64,000 nt of DNA from Orientallactaga sibirica (GCA_036365145.1 JAEOAD010000025.1:27165001-27229000), one strand, 5' to 3'. Shown: positions 1-10,290, counted from the stretch's first letter. Made by a program: numbers and translations. Notes: generated from the letters alone by a model not told the origin.

Positions 1-240
1 CAACTGCCCAGACAGAAATTGGCCTCGATGCCCATGACCTCACAGTGCCTAGCAATACCTTCACAAGACCCTCATAATAGGAGAAAAAGACGATGACATC
101 ACATTAAAAGAGAGACTAACGGAGAGAGGGAGGGGTTATGATGGAAAGTGGAGTTGTGAAAGGGAAAAGGGGGAGGGGAAGGAAATGTCATGGTTTATTG
201 TCTGCAAGTATAGAAGTTGTCAATTAAAAAAATAAAATAA
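1..240 (+). mobile_element. LINE-1 3' end (truncated by window edge)
   Basis: Shares the block 'CCATGACCTCACAGTGCCTA' and the ending 'TAGAAGTTGTCAAT' plus A-rich tail with copies near 5.9, 12.6 and 54 kb. Read as the terminal part of an L1 3' UTR. The family call rests on the shared 3'-anchored structure and A tail, not on an ORF. Confidence 0.65.
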
Positions 241-243
241 AAA

Positions 244-388
244 GGGCTGGAGAGATGGCTTAGCAGTTAAGGCATTTGCCTGCAAAGCCAAAGGATCTCA
301 GTTCGATTCTCTAGGACCCATGTAAGCCAGATGCACAAGGAGGCACATGCATCTGGAGTTCGTTTGCAGTGGCTGGCCTGCCACACTC

Positions 389-423
<35 letters not shown>

Positions 424-493
424 GCTCTCTCTCGCTCTCTCTCTCTACCTCTTTCTCTCTCTCAAATAAATAAATATTTATTTTTTTAAAAAT
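244..493 (+). mobile_element. DIP-like tRNA-derived SINE
   Basis: Starts GGGCTGGAGAGATGGCTTAG (A-box region of a tRNA-like head), has the B-box-like GTTCGATTCTC, then the body 'AGCCAGATGCACAAGG', a (CT)n tract and an AAATAAATA tail. This is the reference layout for all DIP-like entries below. Confidence 0.88.
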
Positions 494-513
494 GAAAAAT
501 TATAGTCACCATT

Positions 514-766
514 GGGCTGGAGAGATGGCTTAGCAGTTAGGGCACTTGCCTGTGAAGCCTAAGGACCCATGTTCAACTCTCCAGATCCCACATAAGCCAG
601 ATGCACAAAGATGAGGCAAGTGCAAGGTCTCATGTGCCCACTAGGTGGCATAAGTGTCTGGAGTTCAATTGCAGTGGCTGAGGCCCTGGCACACCAATTC
701 TCTCTCTCTCCCTCTGTCTGTTTGTCTCTCTGTCTTGCTTGCTCTCTCTCTAAAAATATATAAATA
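514..766 (+). mobile_element. DIP-like SINE, long subfamily
   Basis: Carries the extra internal segment (about 606-648, ending CCACTAGGTGGCATAAG) absent from the standard form. Left target duplication ATAGTCACCAT at 502-512. Confidence 0.87.
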
Positions 767-909
767 GGGCTGAAGAGATGGCTTACCAGTTAAGGCACAT
801 GCCTGTGAAGCCTAAGATCCAGGTTCGATTCTCCAGGTCCCGCATAAGCCAGATGCACGTGTACCTGGAATTTGTTTGCAGTGGCTAAAGGCCCTGGTGT
901 GCCCATTCT

Positions 910-943
<34 letters not shown>

Positions 944-988
944 ACATAAATAAAAATAAATCTTAAAAAATTAATATATTTTTTAAAA
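767..988 (+). mobile_element. DIP-like SINE, abutting the previous copy
   Basis: Follows the tail of the 514-766 copy with no spacer. The right-hand ATAGTCACCAT (989-999) encloses both SINEs, so the second probably entered the A-rich tail of the first. Confidence 0.87.
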
Positions 989-999
989 ATAGTCACCAT

Positions 1000-1420
1000 C
1001 AAATCATGAATCAAGAACATTCTACCTGTGTTCTTGAACTCTTTCTCACAACCTCTATATGAGCTAATCAGGACACCCACTTACAGAAATGAGGCTCTGG
1101 GAGACCAGGCACTTGCCCCTCTGCATAGCCAGACACTGCCCAGGCTACTACATGAAGCCAAGAGGGACCGGCTCCATGCATTGTTGCTATTCAACCCATA
1201 TCTTTGAAAACAGGCAGGAAGAGGGTGTATCCATCTCCCTCAGACTTGGCTGGAAGTCAATGCTTATGGGTTCCAGAAGGAGAGCCCCCAGCCAAGCGTG
1301 CTGGTGCCGGCTGGCATGGGCACTCTGCCACCCTACTCTCTAGGACAAGCAGACTGCCTGAGTGCTCGCTGCTGCCCATCCTCCCAGGAGGGGATGGATT
1401 TTGAACAGATCGATGAGGTA
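1000..1420. other. Intronic single-copy DNA
   Basis: No SINE, RNA or coding signature recognised. The short open frames here have no recognisable protein similarity. Confidence 0.5.
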
Positions 1421-1634
1421 GGACTGGAGAGATGGCTTAGCGATTAAGGTGCTTGCCTGCAAAGCCAAAGGACCCAAGTTCAATTCCCCAGTATTCACTT
1501 AAAGCCAGATGCACAAGGTGGTGCATGCGTCTGGAGATTGTTTGCCAGTAGCTGGAGGCCCTGGTGCACCCATTCTCTCTCTCTCTCTGTCTGTCTGCCT
1601 CTCTCTCAAACAAATAAAATTTAAAAAAAAAAAG
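1421..1634 (+). mobile_element. DIP-like SINE
   Basis: Head 'GGACTGGAGAGATGGC', body 'AGCCAGATGCACAAGGTGG', (CT)n, A-rich tail ending near 1634. Confidence 0.87.
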
Positions 1635-2970
1635 AAGAACAAAGAGGTGATCAAGCCATGGCACTCCCATCAGCCCTCACACATAGCCCAACGACCCAGG
1701 AGCCAGGAGGGTGAAGACCACCATGCTGCCTGCCTGTTGCCAGTCCAGCCCTTTTTCTAGTCCCACTTGCCCAGCCAGGTTCATGGGCTTTACTTGTCCA
1801 CCCAGCTGCCAGCTTTGTCATCATCCCATCAACCTCCAGTCCGCCGTGGCTTGGTCATGCCACGATGCCACCTATTCTTCCCTGTGCCTTTCAACACAAG
1901 CATATTCCTCCGCCCCCTTCCTCATGAAACTCCTGTCCCCCCCGTCTGCTCTCCCAAACACTTCCAGGGAAATGCGTCTTCTCTGTGCCTCCCTAAGAAC
2001 AACCTGCATTCTCCTTTACCACCACCGTTCCTCCTTCAAGCTCAGAGCTCTTTCAGTTTTTTTGTTTGTTTGTTTGTTTGTTTGTTTGTTTGTTTGATTT
2101 TTTTGCCTCCTCAAGCCACTACCTCTGGGAAGCATGCCCTTAACACAGTGCTGTTCCCCTGTGCTGACTGCCTCCCAGTCTGCCATGCCTCTGAGTTATG
2201 GCAGCCTGCACGGCCCCTCCATCATACACCGTCCATCTGGGCATCCCCTGCATCTCCAGGGCCAGTATCTGACACCGAACAAGCACCAGTGAGAGTCCTC
2301 CCAGAAGAATGTCCTCACTGCTTCAAAGCACTGGCCCAGACCTTTGCTAGAACTGATTCAGCACAAGCACTTGCTTCCCACGGTGGCCCGGGGAACCCTG
2401 ATCCCACACACCTGAGAAAGCTTCCAGCCTGGCACATTTGGCTATTTCTCACCCTGCCAGGAAACCTGCCAGTCAACCAGCTCTGTCTCCCACTCTCACA
2501 CACACAGAAATAACAGCCCTGCGTTTTCCTGTGAATTCCATCTTCCCTAAATGGAGCCGTTAGCTCCACCTGTTCAAGGAAACACAAAACAAGAAGCTAG
2601 ATGAAGCAGGTCAAAGACAACCAGGAGGCCTCCTGGGGCCAAGAGGGATTCTCAGAAGATCTCCCGCCTGAAGTGTTCATGTGGTTTGGGGCTAGGAAGT
2701 TCATGGGCCCCACACTCAGTACATCACAGTGGACCAAGTCTTTTCTCCACACCTGCCCGTGGGTCACACCTCAGACCTATTTGCTGATGACCCCTCTAAG
2801 GATGAAAAGACATGGAGACTAGAAACAAAAGATTAGAAAGAGCTCCACTGTGGCCTGAACTGGAATGAGGACTTAAGGCTGACTTGAGTCCAGAGTCCAC
2901 TCAGCAGTCTCTCGAGAAGCTGGAAGGGGAAAGAACTGAATGGCTCACTGTAGTTAAAAAGGCAATCTCG
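1635..2970. other. Pyrimidine-rich single-copy intronic DNA
   Basis: Long C/T-rich stretch around a (TTTG)n run. The plus-strand 248-codon open frame through it has no recognisable domain and includes the TTTG run, so it is treated as non-coding. Confidence 0.5.
2057..2095 (+). repeat. (TTTG)n microsatellite
   Basis: About nine TTTG units in a row. Confidence 0.9.
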
Positions 2971-3104
2971 GCCGGGCGTGGTGGCGCACGCCTTTAATCC
3001 CAGCACTGGAAGGAGAAAGGAGGACTGCCAATGAGCTCATAGTGGACAGGTCAGCCTGAGCCAGAGTGAAACCCTACCTCGGAAAAAAAAAAAAAAAAAA
3101 AAAA
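2971..3104 (+). mobile_element. B1 SINE, internally deleted
   Basis: Begins GCCGGGCGTGGTGGCGCACG and ends in a poly-A run. The middle is altered and shortened relative to the B1 copies at 3349 and 30837. Flanked by GGCAATCTC at 2961-2969 and 3105-3113. Confidence 0.88.
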
Positions 3105-3113
3105 GGCAATCTC

Positions 3114-3337
3114 GGGCTGGAAAGATGGCTTAATGGTTAAGGCACTTGCCTGCAAAGCCAAAGGACCCAGGTTCAGTTCCCCAGAACCCACATGAACTAG
3201 ATGCACAAGGTGGCACATGCATCTGGAGTTTGAGTGGCTGGAGACCCTGGCATAGCCATTCTCCCCACCCCCACCCCACCTCTTTCTCTCTCTCTCTCTC
3301 AAATAAATAAAAACAAAATATTTTATTTTTTAAAAAA
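3114..3337 (+). mobile_element. DIP-like SINE in shared-target cluster
   Basis: Inserted between the second (3105-3113) and third (3338-3346) copies of GGCAATCTC. Confidence 0.88.
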
Positions 3338-3348
3338 GGCAATCTCAA

Positions 3349-3513
3349 GCCGGGTGTGGTGGCGCACGCCTTTAATCCCAGCACTCGGGAGGCAGAGGTA
3401 GGAGGATCGCCGAGAGTTCGAGGCCACCCTGAGACTACATAATGAATTCCAGGTCAGCCTGGACCAGAGTGAGACCCTACCTTGCAAAACAAAAAAAAAA
3501 AAAAAAAAAAAAA
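3349..3513 (+). mobile_element. B1 SINE in shared-target cluster
   Basis: Full-length B1 with poly-A tail, between the third (3338-3346) and fourth (3514-3522) GGCAATCTC copies. Confidence 0.9.
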
Positions 3514-3523
3514 GGCAATCTCA

Positions 3524-3706
3524 GTGCTGGAGAGATGGTTCAGTGGTTAAGGTGTTTGCCTGCAAAGCCTAACAACACAGGTTCGGTTCCCCCAGTACCC
3601 ACATAAAGCCAGGTGCACAAAGTGGCACATGCGACTGGAGTTCGTTTACAGTGGCTAGAGGCCCTAGCACTACCCCCACTTTTCCTTGCAAATAAATAAA
3701 TAAATA
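3524..3706 (+). mobile_element. DIP-like SINE in shared-target cluster
   Basis: Follows the fourth GGCAATCTC. After its AAAT tail, AAAGCAACCTC (3712-3722) could be a diverged right-hand target copy. Confidence 0.85.
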
Positions 3707-3873
3707 GAAGTCAAAGCAACCTCTCTTCTGTCCTCACGACAAGCCTATAGGAACACGTCACATTCTGTGTATCTGCAACATCGGTTGTGACAACCAAAAA
3801 AATGTCTCCAGGCTTTGCTAAATGTCCTGCTGAGACACAAAAGCACCCACTTGGGAAGCCTGGATTTATGGAA

Positions 3874-4038
3874 TTTTTTGTTTGTTTCTTTGTTTTGGTT
3901 TTTGAGGTAGGGTCTCGCTCTAGCCCAGGCTGACCTGGAATTCACTCTGTAGTCTCAGGCTGGCCTCAACCTCACAGCAATCCTCCTACCTCTGCCTTCT
4001 GAGTGCTGGGATTAAAGGCGTGCGCCACCACGCCCGGT
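3874..4038 (-). mobile_element. B1 SINE
   Basis: Reverse-orientation B1: TTTTTGAGGTAGGGTCTCGC through GCGCCACCACGCCCGG. Confidence 0.9.
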
Positions 4039-4183
4039 TTAGGGTCTAGTTTTAAATCCAGCTCAGAAGGCCCACTTCTAGCAAGCCCAGGCTGCCCTAC
4101 TAGGGTGGGATATAGATCCTAAGATCCACACCCTTGAGGCCCAGGGCCCATCATCAGACACCAGGAAAGTTGAGAGAGAACTT

Positions 4184-4311
4184 TGTTTTTTTTTCAGTTT
4201 TTTGAAGTAAGGTCTTACTCTGTAGTCCCAGACTGGCCTCAAACTCATAGCAATCCTCCTTCCTCTGCCTCCTGAGTGCTGGGATTAAAGGCGTGTGCCA
4301 CCATGCCCAAC
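4184..4311 (-). mobile_element. B1 SINE
   Basis: Reverse B1 with target duplication GAGAGAGAACTT at 4172-4183 and just after 4311. Confidence 0.88.
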
Positions 4312-4592
4312 GAGAGAGAACTTAAAGTCCTCCCCTGCTCCCTTTGCCCACTCTCCTCCCGCTCTCAAAGGAAACACGTATGGTGGTACTCCTGAGTGGT
4401 CCCGGAGAATTCTGGGAACAGAATATGGACAGACTTTGGACACAATGACATGGCTGATGCGCATAGGACTGCAAGCTTCTAGGACTCACCGCCTTCCTCC
4501 TGTGAGGCCTTTGGGGTGGTTATTCCACCTTTCCAGACTCACTGATCCTTTGTCTCCCTGCCTGTGGAGGTCAAGGTAATTCATAGGAATGG

Positions 4593-4656
4593 CCCCAACG
4601 TGGTGGCGCATGCCTTTAATCCCAGCACTTGAAAAACCATAAAAAAAAAAAAAAAT
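4593..4656 (+). mobile_element. B1 SINE, head joined to tail
   Basis: The B1 head (to CCCAGCACTT) runs directly into the tail (GAAAAACC plus A), with about 100 bp missing between them. Confidence 0.75.
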
Positions 4657-4657
4657 A

Positions 4658-4862
4658 GGGCTGGAGGGATGGCTTAGCGATTAAGGCACTTGCCTGCAAA
4701 GCCAAAGGACCTCAGTTCAATTCCCCAGGACCCACATAAGCCAGATAAACAAGGGGGTGCATGCCTCTGGAGTTTGTTTGCAAGGGCGGGAAGCCCTGGT
4801 GCACCCATCCTCCTTCTCTCTCTCAAATAAATAAACAAAAATAAAAATAAATTTTAAAAAAT
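4658..4862 (+). mobile_element. DIP-like SINE
   Basis: Together with the preceding B1 remnant it is bracketed by TAGGAATGG (4584-4592 and 4863-4871). Confidence 0.86.
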
Positions 4863-4874
4863 TAGGAATGGGGT

Positions 4875-5031
4875 GGGCTGGAGAGATGGCTTAGTAGTTA
4901 AGCACTTGCCTGTGAAGCCTAAAGGCCCCAGTTCAAGGCTCGATTCCCCAGGACCCACATAAGCCAGATGCACAAGGTGGCACATGCATCTGGAGTTCAT
5001 TTGCAGTGGCTAGAGGCCCTGGTGCGCCCAT

Positions 5032-5071
<40 letters not shown>

Positions 5072-5110
5072 TTTTCTCTGTCTGTTGCTCTCAAAAAAAA
5101 AAAAATTTAA
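4875..5110 (+). mobile_element. DIP-like SINE with duplicated B-box region
   Basis: The B-box region reads AGTTCAAGGCTCGATTCCCC, i.e. a second TCGATTCC after a short insertion. The same arrangement occurs in the minus-strand copy at 42336-42566. Confidence 0.86.
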
Positions 5111-5437
5111 TTTGGTGTCCTGTATCATTTCAGTAACTTTCCATAAACCCAGGCTCCTGGCCATGCTGGGTGAGCTTCTGATTACATCTGAGTCTATCCA
5201 TCAAAATACTCCAGAGTGGGCATACATGACCTTCAAATGTGGACTGACTCAGAGAGACCCTAGCAACTTCCTATGACCTTTGGGGAATAAATGCCAGCAG
5301 TTATTGAAGGGAGGTCAGCCTTACCACAAACTGACCTCTGCATGGCAGGGGCTGGCCCCAGGAGCCTTCCATAGACCAGGTATGGTCCCCTCAACTCACC
5401 CAACTTCCGAGGGACATGCCACAACACTCATTCTATG
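5111..5437. other. Single-copy intronic DNA
   Basis: No feature recognised. It abuts the left target copy of the L1 insertion below. Confidence 0.5.
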
Positions 5438-5453
5438 GAAATGGACACGCCTC

Positions 5454-6116
5454 TTGTCTGTGATGGGGGAAACCAACTGCTCTCTAATTGGGCTGCAGGC
5501 CCCGCTCCTTGGGAGGGAACACATGCCTGGTACTGAAAACCTAATCAAAAACCTATGGTGGGGGAGGTCATGAGCCTTAGGAGTATAACGCCTGCACTTG
5601 TCTGCCTAAATGCATATATCATGCTCACCAAACTGCCCTCTAGGAACTTTACTTAATGTTCATACTCATATATTAATGCTACTCTCACTTTTGGTTAGAG
5701 AAGCTTCTCTTTTCAGATGGCGATGACCACTGGGATGACCCAAAAGTCAACGTAGTGCTGAGGAGTGCTCAGCACTGAAACATCTCTATCACACCCTACA
5801 AGGCTCAGGGTCCATTGCAGAAGAGGTAGTGAGAAGAATGTAAGAACCAAAGGAAGGGAGGGATCCTTAGAATGCACTCTTCCAGACAGAAATTGGCCTC
5901 AATATCCATGACCTCACAGTGCCTAGCAATACCTTCACAAGACCTTCATAACAGGAGGAAAAGATGATGACATCAAAATAAAAGGAAACTAATGGAGAGA
6001 GGGAGGGGATATGATGGAGTATGGATTTGTGAAGGGGAAAGTTGGGAAGGGGAATTATCATGGCTTATTGTCTGTAAGTATAGAAGTTGTCAATAAAATA
6101 AGAAATTTGAAAAAAA
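5454..6116 (+). mobile_element. LINE-1 3' end, 5'-truncated, with target duplication
   Basis: A 663-bp insertion ending CAATAAAATAAG plus A-rich DNA, flanked by GAAATGGACACGCCTC (5438-5453) and GAAATGGACATGCCTC (6117-6132), one mismatch. Shares 'ATTAATGCTACTCTCACTTT' and 'CCATGACCTCACAGTGCCTA' with the other L1 ends here. No ORF2 coding remains. Confidence 0.75.
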
Positions 6117-6132
6117 GAAATGGACATGCCTC

Positions 6133-6497
6133 AACCCTAACAAGTCTAACTTGAGCTCCCTGTCTTCCCCCCAAAATTGCTTCTCCCATAGTCTCCATTT
6201 ACTTAGTAGAAACTCCCTCATTCCTGCTACTTGAACCCTAACCCCTGGCCTTAACTTGTCTTTCCTTCCCACCATCCCTCCCAATTCATGGGACTCACCA
6301 GGCCACCCACTTACCATTTCACCATGGACTCCCAGGCCTAGATCACATCTGCCCCACCTAATTGTCACCACACCTTTCACAGGGCTCCTGCCCACTTACT
6401 CCCACCTGTTCCTAACTCTGAAGCCAAAGCCATCTTGTCATTTCCCTGCTCAGAGCCCTCACATGATGCCAACTCACCGGGGCAAAAACCAAGCTCT
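6133..6497. other. C-rich single-copy DNA
   Basis: Pyrimidine/C-rich. Both strands have short open frames with no recognisable product. Confidence 0.5.
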
Positions 6498-6708
6498 GTG
6501 CTGAAGAGATGGCTCAGCAGTCAAGGCGCTTACCTGCAAAGCCTAATAACTTAGGTTGGATTTCCAGTACCCATGTAAAGTCAGATGCACAAAGTGGCAC
6601 ATGCGCCTGAAGTTTGTTTGCAGTGGCTGGAGGCCCTGGCATGCCTATTCTGTCTGTCTCTCTTCTCTCTGTCTTCCTCTGCTTGCAAATAAATATTTAA
6701 AAACAAAA
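6498..6708 (+). mobile_element. DIP-like SINE
   Basis: Head TGCTGAAGAGATGGCTCAG, body with GTCAGATGCACAAAGTGGC. A short CAAGCT repeat flanks it. Confidence 0.85.
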
Positions 6709-6933
6709 AACAAGCTTCTCACAATGTGTATGAAGCCCTGCTGAGTCTGCCCAGCCTCCTGTCCGGTCTCACCTCTCTCCCATAACCCATGCTCCCTACT
6801 GCGCACCCACGCAGCCTCACAGGCCTCCTCACTGCTGGGAATTGTCTATTTGGTGCAGAGACACTCACCAACGTCTACAGAGCTCCTGTAGCATTGGCTA
6901 GCATAAGGGATTTGTACATGCCTTTTGTCATAA

Positions 6934-7170
6934 TTTTTAAAAATATTTTGTTATTTATTTATTTAAAAGTTAGTATTATTTATTTATTTGGGAGAGCGGG
7001 GCGGGGGGAAAGAGGCAGATAAAGAAAGAGAGAATGGATGTCAGGGCCCCTGCAAACTCCAGACGCATGTGCCACCTTGTGCATCTGGCTTATGTGGGTC
7101 ATGGGGAATCGAACCTGGGTCCTTTGGCTTTGCAGGCAATCACCTTATCCGCTAAGCAATCTCTCCAGCT
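6934..7170 (-). mobile_element. DIP-like SINE
   Basis: Reverse copy from TTATTTATTTATTT to CAATCTCTCCAGC. First of two tandem minus-strand copies. Confidence 0.86.
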
Positions 7171-7350
7171 TTATTTATTTATTTATTTAAAAGAGAGAGA
7201 AAGAGGCAGAGAGAGAGAGAGAGAGAGAATGGGTGTGCTAGGGCCCCTAGCCACTGCAAAGAAACTCGACGCATGGGTACTGGAGAATTAAACCTGACTT
7301 CTTAGGCTTTAAAGACAAGCACCTTAACTGCTAAGCTATCTCTCAAGCCC
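7171..7350 (-). mobile_element. DIP-like SINE
   Basis: Second tandem reverse copy, with a shortened body (GAAACTCGACGCATGGGTAC). TTGT(C)ATAATTTTT-like sequence flanks the pair. Confidence 0.83.
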
Positions 7351-7381
7351 TGTTGTAATTTTTTAATTTAAAAACTAACAT

Positions 7382-7526
7382 GCATCCCAGCACTCGGGAG
7401 GCAGAGGTAGGAGTATCGCCGTGAGTTCGAGGCCACCCTGAGACTACATAGCTAATTCCAGGTCAGCCTGGACCAGAGTGAAACCCTACCTCGAAAAACC
7501 AAAAAAAAAAAAAAAAAAAAAAAAAA
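7382..7526 (+). mobile_element. B1 SINE, 5'-truncated
   Basis: Starts at CATCCCAGCACTCGGGAGG, lacking the B1 head. Target duplication AAAAACTAACA on both sides shows the truncation came with insertion. Confidence 0.87.
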
Positions 7527-7538
7527 CTAACACGCCAG

Positions 7539-7620
7539 GGGCTGGAGGTGTAATTCTATGGTACATCATGTCCCTAGCACATGTGAAGCCCTGGATTTAA
7601 CTCCTGGCACCAAAATAAAT
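7539..7620 (+). mobile_element. ID-like SINE
   Basis: GGGGCTGGAGGTGTAATTCT, then CATGTGAAGCCCTGGATTTA and CTCCTGGCACC, the layout of a tRNA-Ala-type ID element. Confidence 0.65.
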
Positions 7621-7934
7621 AATTAATAAATATAAATTTAAAGCTGATGCATCGTTCTTATTTATAGGCAGGCTTGCAACACCTTGGGTGTTACGGAACA
7701 ATAAAGTGTATGAACTCAAACAGGTGTTTCCAATGAAGATTTAGTGTCTGATGGGGATGGGCTGTGACACCTCCAACTTGACGTGAACAAGAGAATACAA
7801 AATATCTCAATATTTTTTACATTGCTTAAACATTGAAAATATCAGATTTTGATTCTATCAGGTAAAATTTAAAAAAAAAATAGTAACATTTCATACTTCT
7901 TTTTTTATTAAAAAAAAAAAAAAGTAGCTACTAA
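7621..7934. other. AT-rich single-copy DNA
   Basis: AT-rich, no element recognised. Confidence 0.5.
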
Positions 7935-8140
7935 GGGGCTAGGCAGATGGCTCAGCAGTTAAAGGTGCTTTAATGCAAAGCCTGCCAGCTAGGGGTTTGA
8001 GTCCCCTGTACCCACCGAAAGCCAGATGCACAAAGTGGTACGTGTGTTTGGAGTTCGTTTGCAGCAGTAAGAGGCCTAGGCGTGTTCTCTCTCTTATTCT
8101 CTCATAAGTAAATAAATAAAAATATTTTTTTTAAAAAACC
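7935..8140 (+). mobile_element. DIP-like SINE, diverged
   Basis: GGGGCTAGGCAGATGGCTCAG head. GCTACTA occurs on both sides (7926-7932 and about 8148). Confidence 0.82.
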
Positions 8141-8244
8141 TACAATATGGCTACTAGTAAGCAACTTCAAAGGAGAGATGTGGCGTGTGTTCTGTTTCTA
8201 TCGGGCAGGGTTGCCCAGACCATGGCACGGTAACCCTCACCCAG

Positions 8245-8640
8245 GCCTTCCTGTTGCTATTTCTTCCTCTGCCAGATGCCTGGCTCCCTCACCAATCTCA
8301 GATCTCCCACCAAATGTCACGTCCTCAGCAAGGCCTCCTCTGAGCACTTTTTAAGATTACCAGGCACCCCGTCAGAGCTCCCTGCCCTGCCGTCCCAGCT
8401 TTCTTTTCCTTCCTAGCACTTGAAACATGACACATAATTAACCGATATCCTCTGGTCTCAGGTTCAGCCACTGAAATGTGACTTCTTGAGGGCAAGGATT
8501 GTTGTCCGCTGTGATTTTTTTTTTTCCTACTGTCTGTGGTGCCCAGAACCATATGTGGGCGCATCATAGGTGTTTGCTTTCCTGCCTGGGCTTCCTACTC
8601 AACGCAGCACTGAGCACACAGTAGGTGCTTGACACACGGT
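8245..8640 (+). mobile_element. LINE-2 3' end fragment
   Basis: Ordered matches to the L2 3' end: CTGGCTCCCTCACC, AAATGTCACGTCCTCAGC, GCAAGGCCTCCTCTGA, TTCTTGAGGGCAAGGATTGT, GCACACAGTAGGTGCTTGA. Ancient and well diverged. Confidence 0.75.
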
Positions 8641-9898
8641 GTTGTGTTGATCTGTGGCCGGGGTCGTTGGGAAAGCAGAGGCAGCGTAGCTAAGTCTTCC
8701 AGAGACGTCAAAGGCAAAGGACCGTGTCCCCACTGCGCTGCTCCTCTCTCCCCACCCCCAGGAAGGCCCCCCATGGGCCCAACAGCCTCAGGGACCTCAG
8801 GGAAAGGGACATTTCCTCTCCTCTCCATCAATTTTTGTTCTCCCAGTGAGAAGACAAATCTGCCTCCCCTCCGCCAGAAGGCCTTGAGCCACGGCTCCGT
8901 ACATTATAGTAATTAAATCCCTGCTGCTCGGAGGGTTCGGGAGACAAACGGGCCTCACGCCAAGGGCTGGCCTGCAGGGAGGAGGCGGCAGGGAGGGCAG
9001 CTGGCCAGAGGGCCTGTCTTTCAGCTGTCTTCTGATAGTGAGGAAAGCCACTTAGACACATTGCCTTCGCGGGTTTTCACGTGGGCCAGGAAGATAAGCA
9101 GCCCCTTCCCCACCCAGCCCACCCTTCCAGCAGGCACTGCAAGTAATGATGGACAGGCCTTGTGGCTGGAGTTCCACCATTTCTTCCGTTCACTCCCCGG
9201 TTCCATCTGATCTATGCAACCCTCCCAAGATGGCTGGTGGGAAGGAGACCCCTCCTCCTCGTCCTCCTCTACCTCACTGCTCCATTCTCCAGATGACAAA
9301 ACACAGGTCCAGAAGCCGACCTTCGCCAGTCCTGCCAAGAGCACTTCTCACCACCCCACCCATAAGCTCAACTGACCTTTACAGAAAGCTCCGCAAAGAC
9401 CAAAAGCCATGCCACATGTTCTCTGACAGCGGCCTGTCACCCAATCCCACAACGGCCTGAGCACCCCCGTTACCATCACCCCCACATGTTGGACCAATGT
9501 CCCAAAGCCAGCACATGACAGAACGAGACTGAGACAGACCCGCCCAGTGTCACAGCTGGTCTCCTGGGGCCAGCGGGAAAGCAGCAGCTGGGGACAGTAG
9601 GAGACATGGGGCTGAGATGGAAGGAAGGAAGGCAAGATGGGCCTTCCAGAAACAGAAAGCAGAAAGGTAGATGGGAGGAAGGGAGCCTTGGTCTCAGCAC
9701 TGTGGACCAGAGCAAGGGCTCGTGGGTTTCGCTTTGTCCCCTGTAAAGCTTCATCATGTCTGGTATTGTGGTCAGCCTGCCTCCTGCATGTCTATTCCAC
9801 AGCTGGCATGAAGCAGGGCCTCGTGAGTTCTTATCAACTCCAGACACAGGGTCTTAGGACAGACATGGAGAAAGGGCCAACAAAGAGAGAGGAAGGAG
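8641..9898. other. Repeat-poor GC-moderate intronic segment
   Basis: 1.26 kb without SINEs in a region that otherwise has one every 200-300 bp. Contains TAGTAATTAAAT (about 8907-8919), a homeodomain-type core, within non-repeat sequence. Minus-strand open frames near 8595-9344 have no recognised product. Confidence 0.5.
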
Positions 9899-10290
9899 GA
9901 ACTGGAGAGATGGCTCAGCGGTTAAAGTACTTGCCCGTAAAGCCTAACGACCCAAGTTCGAGTCCCCCAGTGCCCACGTAAAGCCAGATGCACAAAATGG
10001 AGTCTGTTTGCAGGGGCTAGAGGCCCTGGTGTGCTCATTCTCTCTCTCGCTCTCTCTCCTCCCTCCCCCCATCTCCCAGGCATGGTGGCGCATGCCTTTA
10101 ATACTAGCACCTGGGAGGCTCCCCCATCTCCCAGGCATGGTTTGCAGTGGATGGAGGCCCCATTTAATACTAGCACCTGGGAGGCTCAAGTTCCCCAGGA
10201 TCCTGCATGTGTCTAGAATTTGTTTGCAGGGGATGGAGGCCCTGGCATGCCCATATTCTCTTTTTTCTCTCAAAGAAATAAAATTTTTTA
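9899..10290 (+). mobile_element. Scrambled DIP-like/B1 chimera
   Basis: A DIP-like head and CT tract (9899-10076) run into a B1 fragment (CATGGTGGCGCATGCCTTTA). Then come a second copy of CCCATCTCCCAGGCATGG, a DIP piece, a repeated TTAATACTAGCACCTGGGAG, and finally a normal DIP 3' half. This suggests local duplication or template switching after insertion. Confidence 0.75.

Noticed and set aside
244..493. tRNA genes at the many A-box/B-box hits
   Set aside because: These are heads of tRNA-derived SINEs with CT tracts and A-rich tails; they do not fold as intact tRNAs.
1767..2513. 248-codon plus-strand frame
   Set aside because: Low-complexity pyrimidine-rich reading frame containing a TTTG microsatellite; no domain.
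8595..8831. Minus-strand MMERRGN... frame as an alternative Kcnn3 first exon
   Set aside because: Human KCNN3 has short alternative 5' exons in intron 1, but this frame has no visible match or convincing donor, and I could not verify one.
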